From NCBI GenBank assembly GCA_947305645.1, contig CAMZEC010000002.1, positions 1 through 64,000 of the forward strand: DNA of 64,000 nt, in the 5' to 3' direction. This DNA comes from an uncultured Bacteroidales bacterium (lineage in GTDB: Bacteria > Bacteroidota > Bacteroidia > Bacteroidales > UBA932). The notes under the pieces were generated by a model. That model had not been told where the DNA came from. It saw nothing but the letters and a program-made list of their open reading frames with translations, and searched no databases. The position numbers and the translations under genes were made by a program. Shown here piece by piece: positions 1 through 8,058 of the stretch (its first letter is position 1; every line of letters begins with the position of its first letter).

Positions 1-1
1 C

Positions 2-904
2 GACTGCGCCGTCTACATGGTCAAGGTGAGCTACGAGCAGAAGCCCTTCCGCCGCAGCATCATGCAGGCCTTCGGAGCCACGGTAACTCCCTCTCCGTCA
101 ATGAGTACCCGTGCCGGCAAAGACATAATTACCCGCAACCCCAACGACCAGGGCTCCCTGGGATGCGCCATCTCCGAGGCTATCGAACTGGCAGTCAGCA
201 CTCCCAACTGCAAGTACGCCCTCGGTTCCGTGCTCAACCACGTGTGCCTGCATCAGACAGTCATCGGCCTCGAGGCGGAGAAGCAGATGGCCCTTGCCGG
301 CGAGTATCCCGACATTGTGATCGCTTGCTTCGGCGGCGGATCCAACTTCTGCGGCATTGCCCTTCCGTTCATGCGCCACAACATCCAGGACGGCAAAAAG
401 ACCCGCTTCATCGCGGCCGAGCCGTTCTCCTGTCCCAAGCTCACCCGCGGCAAGTTCGAGTACGACTTCGGCGACGAGTCGGGCATGACCCCGCTCCTCC
501 CCATGTACACATTGGGACACACCTTCAAGCCCGCTGCCATCCATGCAGGCGGTCTCCGCTACCACGGCGCCGGTGTGATCCTTTCCCAGCTTATGAAGGA
601 CGGCTATATGGAAGCGGTTGATATCGAGCAGCTTGATTCCTTCAAGGCCGGCGTTCTATTCGCCCGCACCGAGGGAATAATCCCCGCTCCCGAGAGCTGC
701 CACGCCATAGCCGCCACCATTACCGAGGCCCTCAAGTGCAAGGAGACCGGCGAGCAGAAGACCATACTCTTCAACCTTTCCGGCCACGGCTTCGTAGACA
801 TGAGCGCCTACGACCAGTACTTCTCCGGCGAGATGCAGAACTATCACGTGTCCGAGGAAGATCTGGCAAGGTTCATCAAGAGCGCTGATGAATTGAATAA
901 GTAA
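2..904 (+). CDS. trpB: Tryptophan synthase beta chain (TrpB, TrpB2-like), 5' truncated by window edge
   Basis: Frame open from base 2 (DCAVYMVKVSYEQKPFRRSIMQAFGA); FGGGSNFCG PLP phosphate loop; HAGGLRYHG. Confidence 0.9.
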   Translation, partial: DCAVYMVKVSYEQKPFRRSIMQAFGATVTPSPSMSTRAGKDIITRNPNDQGSLGCAISEAIELAVSTPNCKYALGSVLNHVCLHQTVIGLEAEKQMALAGEYPDIVIACFGGGSNFCGIALPFMRHNIQDGKKTRFIAAEPFSCPKLTRGKFEYDFGDESGMTPLLPMYTLGHTFKPAAIHAGGLRYHGAGVILSQLMKDGYMEAVDIEQLDSFKAGVLFARTEGIIPAPESCHAIAATITEALKCKETGEQKTILFNLSGHGFVDMSAYDQYFSGEMQNYHVSEEDLARFIKSADELNK

Positions 905-924
905 TTTTATTATATTTGTGTCCT

Positions 925-2193
925 ATGCGCACCGTAAAGGACACAATTACACTGGAAGATGCCAGGAGGCTTACGGGCCCCCTGGCTTTCAGTTTGATGC
1001 TCAAGCCAGCGGGATCGCTGTGCAATCTTGATTGCGCATACTGCTATTACCTGGATAAGTCTGAGATCTATGGCGGCAGGGAGCCAAGGATGAGCCTGGA
1101 GGACCTGGATCGTTACGTGCGCTGCTATATCGCAGCCTGCGAAACCGACGAGGTGACCTTCAACTGGCACGGGGGCGAGCCCCTGATACTGGGCCTGGAT
1201 TTCTACCGCAAGGCTGTTGAGTTCCAGAAGAAATACGCCGACGGCAAAAAGATAAGCAATACTCTGCAGACCAACGCCACGCTGGTGAATGAGGAGTGGG
1301 CGCGTTTCTTTGCAGAACAGGGTTTCCTGCTCGGGGTGTCCGTAGACGGTCCGCCTGAGGTCCACGACCGCTATAGAAAGGACCGCGGGGGAGTGCCTAC
1401 CCTGGAGAGGGTGCTTCGTGGCGTTAGCCATTTGTATGCCGCAAAGGCGGAGTATAATATAATGGCTACGATAAACAGTGCGTCCGAGGGCAAGGGCCTG
1501 CAGGTATATCAGTATCTGAAGGGCCTGGGAAGCGCTTTCATACAGTTTTCTCCTGTGGTGGAGCATGTGGTGTGGCCGATGCGGGACGGCAAGCCGGACA
1601 AGCATGCCCGCCCGCATATAGTTGATCCGTCAGTGGAAAGAGCGACCCTGGCTCCCTGGTCCGTGAGCCCTGTGGGCTTCGGTCGTTTCCTCTGCGATAT
1701 CTTCGATTACTGGGTGAAGCACGATGTGGGGCGCGTCTTCGTAAACGCTTTCGACTGCACTCTCGCGAACTGGTGCGGAGTGCCCCCGGGGACCTGCAGC
1801 TATGCCGAGACCTGCGGCGGCAACGCCGTGGTGGAGCATAACGGAGATGTTTACTGCTGCGACCACTTCGTGTATCCCAAGTATCTGATAGGCAATATCT
1901 ACCGGGATTCGCTAAAGGACATGATGGGTTCTCCGGAGCAACTGCGTTTCGGGATCGACAAGCGTAATTCCCTGCCCCGCAAGTGCCTCAGATGCAAATG
2001 CTGGCCTCTGTGCCACGGCGGCTGCCCCAAGCACAGGTTCAACACCACCGACAGCGGACAGACAGGCCTGAATGCCCTCTGCGAAGGCTATTACATGTTC
2101 TTCAAACGAAGCGCCGGGGCCATGCTCCGGATGAAGAATCTCATCGCGGAAGGCAAGGCTCCGGCGCTTGTCATGTTTGACGGTCAGCCCTGA
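925..2193 (+). CDS. Anaerobic sulfatase-maturating enzyme-like radical SAM/SPASM protein
   Basis: CNLDCAYCYY radical SAM motif, C-terminal Cys-rich SPASM region; ATG at 925 follows TATATTTG at 911-918. Confidence 0.88.
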   Translation: MRTVKDTITLEDARRLTGPLAFSLMLKPAGSLCNLDCAYCYYLDKSEIYGGREPRMSLEDLDRYVRCYIAACETDEVTFNWHGGEPLILGLDFYRKAVEFQKKYADGKKISNTLQTNATLVNEEWARFFAEQGFLLGVSVDGPPEVHDRYRKDRGGVPTLERVLRGVSHLYAAKAEYNIMATINSASEGKGLQVYQYLKGLGSAFIQFSPVVEHVVWPMRDGKPDKHARPHIVDPSVERATLAPWSVSPVGFGRFLCDIFDYWVKHDVGRVFVNAFDCTLANWCGVPPGTCSYAETCGGNAVVEHNGDVYCCDHFVYPKYLIGNIYRDSLKDMMGSPEQLRFGIDKRNSLPRKCLRCKCWPLCHGGCPKHRFNTTDSGQTGLNALCEGYYMFFKRSAGAMLRMKNLIAEGKAPALVMFDGQP

Positions 2194-2199
2194 CGGACC

Positions 2200-5100
2200 T
2201 TACATCGAGAAGTTCTCCAACATGTTGAACTGCTCGAAGTCGGCTTCGGCGGACTTGTTGAATGAACCGCTTTCCATCCAGGGGCCGAGTTCTGAATAAA
2301 TCTTGTTGGAAATGAAACTCATGGCCTTCACGCCGGGGTGGCAGCCGGAGCTGCCGTTGAAGTCGTGCTTGGGCATGTAGGTCTGGTCGTTGAAACCGTT
2401 GACCTGCAGCAGGTCAATGCATTTTGCCCCGTAGTGTTCGGCAATCATGAGTATGCTCTGCTCCACGCCATCGGATAGGTAGTCACCGATGATGCAGACT
2501 ATCTTGACTCCGGGATACCTTTCGATCCAGAGCCTGAGCAGCTTGATGTAAGCGGTGCAGAACGTGGTGTCGTCCAGATTCTCGATCTCCTCACGGGTCG
2601 AAGCTGCATCGGCTGTGGCAAACATTGCCTCCATATCGGATTCAGAAGGGGCTGCTGCCGTCTTGCAGGTGGCGGAATTCGGGTACAGGCGGTTGTCGTT
2701 ATGTGCCCAGTCGTTGGTGCCGCCGTGAAGCAGTATCACGTCCGGATTGCCTATTCCTCCCTGGCGCAGATAGCGCTGGGTGTAACACTGGGTATACCAG
2801 TGCTGATCTTTCTTTGCCTCGTTGGTGCTGCGTGCCACTGCGGAACCGGAGTAGGACATATTGAGGTCCAGGCGGGCGTTCTTCATGTGGTCGTAAATCA
2901 CCTGGTACCAGTAGGTCTGGCTGACGTTGCGCACGCACTCGCAGTAGCTGTGGTCGGTAGTGGAGCAAGGGTAGTGGGAGGCGTAGGCAGCAGGGATATA
3001 ACCGTTGAACGTGGAGATGGAGTCTCCGCATACGCTTACCCGCTTGGTCTCGCTCTGACGAGGAGTGGGATCGGCTAATACGCTGGCCTGTACGGGGTAT
3101 CCGAATTCTCCGGCAATCCACGATTCGGCCTCGACCCCTGCCGCAGTGCACTTGGAAGCGTTGGCGTTAAGCAGCCCGAGAAGAGTCCCGTCCGTCATCT
3201 GCTTTACGCTCAGGCCGACTTCGCCGGTGGTAGAAGCAGGTGAGCCCAGTCCGGACTGTGTGTCAGCGTCACGGTAATTGTCTGCTCCGTACTTAAGCGC
3301 GGCATTGGTCTTGCCGTAGAAAGCGCCCCAATACAGGAAAACGCCGGAGTAAGAGTCTATGCTATTGTATGACACCAGTATTTCCGGCTTGGTTATGGAG
3401 GTATAGCAGTTGGAGAGGTTTGTCTTTGCGTCTCCGTTACTGAATCCCAGAAGGCCCGCCACGCCGCCAACGGTCTTGTAGACGGACGTGTCGGGGGTGA
3501 CACGTTTCTCGCGGGTGTACGTAGTCTTGATAAGTCCCGGACGTGCTACGTTGTTCTCGAATATGACGGTTCCGGTGGTATTCTGGTTCCATCCGCAAAG
3601 TCCGCCTGCCAGAGAATAGTAGTTGGAATTGATGCCGGTCGCATAGATGTCTCCGTCCAGATAAGCACAGTTGGTCACGGCAAGCGTGCCTGCAGCTTTC
3701 TGGCAGGTATAGCCCACGATTCCGCCCACATTGTACTGGCCCTGGACATTAGCATACACGGTGCAGCGGTCTACCACAGCCTTTCCTCCTGCGAAAGCCT
3801 GCATGTGTCCCACAATGCCGCCCACGTCGTACTGGGTACTGCTGATATAGGAGTGGCTGCCAACCACACAGTTCTTGATGATGCCGTTCTCGAACCATCC
3901 TGTAATACCGCCGGTATGGAACCCAAGGCAGCCTACGAAGCCCTCTGCTGTGCAGTTTTCAATCGATGAATTCCCGACGACGGCTCCGGTAAGAAGGCCG
4001 GCGCAATGGTAGTAGCAATAGATTTCGCAGCCTATCTTGGAGGAGCAGCCTTTTATTGTCGAGCCTTTGCAGCAGCCGCATATGCCTCCGGTACATTTAC
4101 CGAAGGAAGCCAGCACTCCGCTGTATTCGCAATTCTCGAAGGTACATCCTTCAGCAAGGCCCACGATGCCTCCGGTCACTCCGAAATTGTTGGCGTCGGT
4201 AGTAATGTTCCCGCGGTCGGACCATGTCACCTTCGAGGTGCACTGCAGTTTGCCGTCAAAGGAAATATTCTTGAACGTAGAGTTCTTGGCAGTTCCGGCG
4301 AGACTTCCGAGGAAATTGTCAGTACTGGTGAGATTGAAGCCGCTGATCGTCAGGTCTTCAAATGTGCAGTTCTCAACGGTGCTGAAGAGGCCGTATGCCC
4401 CAGCGCTTTTGGCATCTTTTACGAAGCCGCTGATACTGTGGCCGTTGCCGTAAAGCTTACCGCCCTTGAGGGCGGAAGGGGTCCAGCTTTCGTCTATTGC
4501 GATATCGGCTCCGAGGGTGACGCTGCTGCCGTCATTGGCGGCAACCCAGGCTTTCAGCTCGGCGAGGTTGAGAATCTGGTTGTTCCATTCTATGTCGCTG
4601 AGCTTAACGTTGCTGAGAAGGGCGTTCCTGGCTATCGCATTGGAGTTTGTGGTTACACGCATGCCGCTCAAACCGCCGGAGGTGAGGGCACTCACCTTGA
4701 AGCCTGCGGAAAGCGTGCAAGGAAAGACGGGAATGTAGTAGTCGCCCTGTGCCAGGGTGCCGTTTTCCGGCTTGACGGAAATGGTGGTCCTCGAAGCTGA
4801 GGTGCTCTGTATCACACCAGTCGCGGCATCTACCAGGACGGTACCGGAAATGGCCTCGCCGTTGCCAGCGGTAAGGACTACTTCCGTAACGTCATCCCTG
4901 TCAACACTGAGTTTGATGAGTCCGCAGACATTCTTGAACTGCAGCACCTGGCCGCGGGATGCGGAAGCCACACCAATCAGGGCGGAAGGGTCTATGCACT
5001 CACCTGACTTGAGAGTCTGTGCGGAGGGCAGTGTAAGGCTGACGTTACCGTTCTCGAATGAAACCGCCGCGGAATAGGGATAAACCGCAATCAGCGAGCT

Positions 5101-5388
5101 GGCTTCGGCGCTTATGGAGCCGGTGAATACGGCGCTCTTGCCGGAACAGCTCTGGACTGAGAAATCACGGATTCCGGAGCCGTCGAACACCGCCAGATGA
5201 TCCGTCTCCTGCCAAAGTACTTCAGGGAAACTGAGTGTGGCCTTGGAAACCGACTCCTGATTGGCTTCAAGCGTTACGGTCTCGAGCTGCTCTCCGGAGG
5301 GTTTGTCTTCCGGTCCGGGGAGTTCCTGGCATGCAGTTGCGGCCAGGATGGCCAGTGCTATATGGAATATGTACTTTTTCATAATCAT
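2200..5388 (-). CDS. Large lipoprotein with GLUG-like repeats and C-terminal SGNH/GDSL hydrolase domain
   Basis: Lipobox-like N-terminus (AILAATAC); repeated GGIVG/GGICG units; C-terminal GDSISTFNGY, GGTND and CHPG blocks. Confidence 0.8.
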   Translation of the reverse strand: MIMKKYIFHIALAILAATACQELPGPEDKPSGEQLETVTLEANQESVSKATLSFPEVLWQETDHLAVFDGSGIRDFSVQSCSGKSAVFTGSISAEASSLIAVYPYSAAVSFENGNVSLTLPSAQTLKSGECIDPSALIGVASASRGQVLQFKNVCGLIKLSVDRDDVTEVVLTAGNGEAISGTVLVDAATGVIQSTSASRTTISVKPENGTLAQGDYYIPVFPCTLSAGFKVSALTSGGLSGMRVTTNSNAIARNALLSNVKLSDIEWNNQILNLAELKAWVAANDGSSVTLGADIAIDESWTPSALKGGKLYGNGHSISGFVKDAKSAGAYGLFSTVENCTFEDLTISGFNLTSTDNFLGSLAGTAKNSTFKNISFDGKLQCTSKVTWSDRGNITTDANNFGVTGGIVGLAEGCTFENCEYSGVLASFGKCTGGICGCCKGSTIKGCSSKIGCEIYCYYHCAGLLTGAVVGNSSIENCTAEGFVGCLGFHTGGITGWFENGIIKNCVVGSHSYISSTQYDVGGIVGHMQAFAGGKAVVDRCTVYANVQGQYNVGGIVGYTCQKAAGTLAVTNCAYLDGDIYATGINSNYYSLAGGLCGWNQNTTGTVIFENNVARPGLIKTTYTREKRVTPDTSVYKTVGGVAGLLGFSNGDAKTNLSNCYTSITKPEILVSYNSIDSYSGVFLYWGAFYGKTNAALKYGADNYRDADTQSGLGSPASTTGEVGLSVKQMTDGTLLGLLNANASKCTAAGVEAESWIAGEFGYPVQASVLADPTPRQSETKRVSVCGDSISTFNGYIPAAYASHYPCSTTDHSYCECVRNVSQTYWYQVIYDHMKNARLDLNMSYSGSAVARSTNEAKKDQHWYTQCYTQRYLRQGGIGNPDVILLHGGTNDWAHNDNRLYPNSATCKTAAAPSESDMEAMFATADAASTREEIENLDDTTFCTAYIKLLRLWIERYPGVKIVCIIGDYLSDGVEQSILMIAEHYGAKCIDLLQVNGFNDQTYMPKHDFNGSSGCHPGVKAMSFISNKIYSELGPWMESGSFNKSAEADFEQFNMLENFSM

Positions 5389-8009
5389 TTGCTGACGAAG
5401 GTTGAACCTGAATGGGTACCGGTGCTGGAAGAACCCTGGACATAAGAGGAGAAGTTGTCGGCGTTAAGCGCAGTTCCGCAAACGGAACCTCCTGCTCCGC
5501 AGTTGGTCAGGGTGGCAGTGTTTACACCTGCGACGGAACCTGCGTTGGCAGGATTGCCGCAGGATACGGCTGCGTAGTTGTTGTCCCCGGTTGCTTTATA
5601 AGAGGCGACAGCTGCGTTTCCTATGATGCCGCCGGCCACGGGACCTGAATGGTCTGAAGAGTCGGATGATACGGCACCCTCGTTCACATTGCCGGAACTG
5701 GTGATACCGGCTCCGGTAATCACCTTACCTATGATACCTCCCGCATACATGCCCACCGAAGATGTATTGAGGGCAGAGATCTGGCCCTTGTTCACATTGT
5801 CCTTGATGTTGAGGGTAAGACATCCGTATCCTATGATGCCGCCGACGCAACCGCCGTTGTTGTGGACCGAACCGCTGGTAGGCTTGTAATCACCTCCGAG
5901 GTTCACATTGCCGCTGTTCTCGCAATTGCTGATGCTGTTGGCATTGCCTCCGGTAACCTTTTCCTGGAAGCCGCAAATGCCGCCAACGGCCAGCCAGCGA
6001 TTGTTCTCAACGTTGACGCTGCAGCTGATATCAGCCATGTTCTTGCATTCGGTGATGCTGCAGCTGCTGTTCAGTGTTCCGCAAACACCACCTACGCGTA
6101 CAGTCTGCTCGAAATATACGTTCACTGGCTTGTGGTTCTCGCACTGGCTCATGGATGCAGAAAGGTAAAGCGATGCGGCAACTCCGCCGAAGGAAGACCA
6201 GTTGCCGTATTTGCCGCCGCTGGCGACAGTGATGGAGCCTTCATTGACACAGCCGCTGACCTGGCCGTATGAAAGGTATGCAAACACGCCGCCCCCGTAG
6301 GTAGTGTTGTTGAAGGTCTTCCATTCGAAGTCGGCGTAGTTGGTGCAGTCCTTAAGTCCAAGGCTGTTCTTCTGGCCATTTCCAAATCCCAGTATTCCGC
6401 CCACATAGGTGTTGCTGCTGGAATAAGTGGAGTTGAGCACTATGTTGCCGTAGTTGTCGCAGTCCTTGATCAGTTTGGCGTTACTGGTGTTAGCGACTAT
6501 TCCTCCGATGGCGAATGTACCTGGATTGTTGTTGGTCAGGGTGCCGTAGTTGACACAGCCGTCGAATGTTGCAGCAACGTCGCACTGAGCCGCTATGCCG
6601 GCTATGGCACCGGGGGCTACACTGCTGTCGCTGCTGCTTACCACGCCGGTTTTAGGCGCATTGTTGGTGACGCTGCCGTAGTTGATGCAGTTCTTGATGG
6701 TACCGGTGCCGGCAATGTTTCCGCAGATACCGGCGATGCGCGTCTTGCTTGTGGCGCTCGACGCGGTCTCTATAGCCGCAAAGTTGGTAATGTTCTCAAG
6801 TTCCGCCGTGCCCATGGTCTTGGCAATCACGCCAACGTAGTACCAGGTGTAGTTGTTGGCAGAAGCCGCGTGTGTGAAATGGCTCACGCCGTCCCAGGTG
6901 CTGCCGTCTTTTGACCCTATCACGAGATTCTTTATGCAGGCCTTGCCTCCGTCCTTGGTGGTGCGTATGAAGCCCACGTATTCAGAGGTGGTAACTTCCA
7001 GATTGTAAATGCGGTGGCCCTGTCCGTCGAAGGTTCCCTGGAAGTCGGAACGGGGTTTCCATGTCTTGCCGCTCATGTCTATGTCGGCCCCCAGCTTGTA
7101 AACTTCGTCGGGGCTGAATACCGCGGTTTCGTTCCATGTCACCAGCTCGTCGGCTGTAGTGATGAGATTATCGAATTCTCCCAGGCCGACGGTTACCGTG
7201 CCAAGGTCCTTGCCTCCGTTGCGCGGGATACTCATGGCCTTGACGGTGGATTTCTCCAGTTTGCCTCCGCTGAGGTTGTTGAACGTCAGGGTGAATCCAT
7301 CTGGCAGGCTCACCGGAAGCACGGCGACGTAATAGTCGCCTGCTGCAAGGCATTTGCCTGTGGCCGCTTCCAGGGAGACGCTCGTCATGGGCTCGGAGAC
7401 GCTCACGAGGGCTCCGGTTTCGGCTTCGAAAACGGCCTTGCCTGCAAGGGCCTCGCTGCCGGCACCCTTGATGGTGACGGAGTGGATCTTGCCGTCAAAG
7501 TCGTTGCCGATGTTGAATTTGATCAGGCCGATGGCATTCTTTAAATTCACTTTGCCGCTGCCGTCCACCTTGCCTGTCGCTATGGTCGCTCCGGAGGCGT
7601 TGAGGGCGCCTGCCTGCACCGTCTGCTTTGCGGGGACGGTGGCAGTGAAAGCGCTACCGTCGAAGCTGCCGAAGGCGGAAGCAGGGAAGAGGGTCCACAG
7701 GGAAGTGGCGTCTTCGGCCACGGAGCCTTCAAATGTAGCCGAGGAACCCAGGTTCGTGCCGGACTTGATAGTGAATACACATTTTTGGCTGCCGTCCCAG
7801 ACCGCGATGGCGTCGGAATTCTGCCAGGTCACAGCAGGGAAGTTGCTCAGCGTGGTTCGTGTGCCGGAAAAACCGGCCTGTATTTCCATGGCGACTTTCC
7901 CTTTTTCGGGAGCGATGTCGCCCGACTCGGGGCCACCTTCTTTGCTGCACGACGGGAAGGTCGTGATTATCAGAAGGATAGCCAGAAAGGCTGAATAATA
8001 TTTTTTCAT
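5385..8009 (-). CDS. Large lipoprotein with GLUG-like repeats (paralog of downstream gene)
   Basis: MKKYYSAFLAILLIITTFPSCSKE signal; repeated GGI.G/C.N.G units; ATGA overlap with downstream gene; start trimmed from TTG at 8018 to ATG at 8009. Confidence 0.78.
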   Translation of the reverse strand: MKKYYSAFLAILLIITTFPSCSKEGGPESGDIAPEKGKVAMEIQAGFSGTRTTLSNFPAVTWQNSDAIAVWDGSQKCVFTIKSGTNLGSSATFEGSVAEDATSLWTLFPASAFGSFDGSAFTATVPAKQTVQAGALNASGATIATGKVDGSGKVNLKNAIGLIKFNIGNDFDGKIHSVTIKGAGSEALAGKAVFEAETGALVSVSEPMTSVSLEAATGKCLAAGDYYVAVLPVSLPDGFTLTFNNLSGGKLEKSTVKAMSIPRNGGKDLGTVTVGLGEFDNLITTADELVTWNETAVFSPDEVYKLGADIDMSGKTWKPRSDFQGTFDGQGHRIYNLEVTTSEYVGFIRTTKDGGKACIKNLVIGSKDGSTWDGVSHFTHAASANNYTWYYVGVIAKTMGTAELENITNFAAIETASSATSKTRIAGICGNIAGTGTIKNCINYGSVTNNAPKTGVVSSSDSSVAPGAIAGIAAQCDVAATFDGCVNYGTLTNNNPGTFAIGGIVANTSNAKLIKDCDNYGNIVLNSTYSSSNTYVGGILGFGNGQKNSLGLKDCTNYADFEWKTFNNTTYGGGVFAYLSYGQVSGCVNEGSITVASGGKYGNWSSFGGVAASLYLSASMSQCENHKPVNVYFEQTVRVGGVCGTLNSSCSITECKNMADISCSVNVENNRWLAVGGICGFQEKVTGGNANSISNCENSGNVNLGGDYKPTSGSVHNNGGCVGGIIGYGCLTLNIKDNVNKGQISALNTSSVGMYAGGIIGKVITGAGITSSGNVNEGAVSSDSSDHSGPVAGGIIGNAAVASYKATGDNNYAAVSCGNPANAGSVAGVNTATLTNCGAGGSVCGTALNADNFSSYVQGSSSTGTHSGSTFVSK

Positions 8010-8058
8010 AATTCTCAAAGGTAATCATTTAATTCAAAAAATGAAGTATCTTTGTTGT

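Noticed and set aside
2900-7000. Regularly spaced repeats resembling a CRISPR or tandem DNA array
   Set aside because: Repetition is at protein level (GGI.G units) with degenerate DNA; no constant repeat/spacer pattern.
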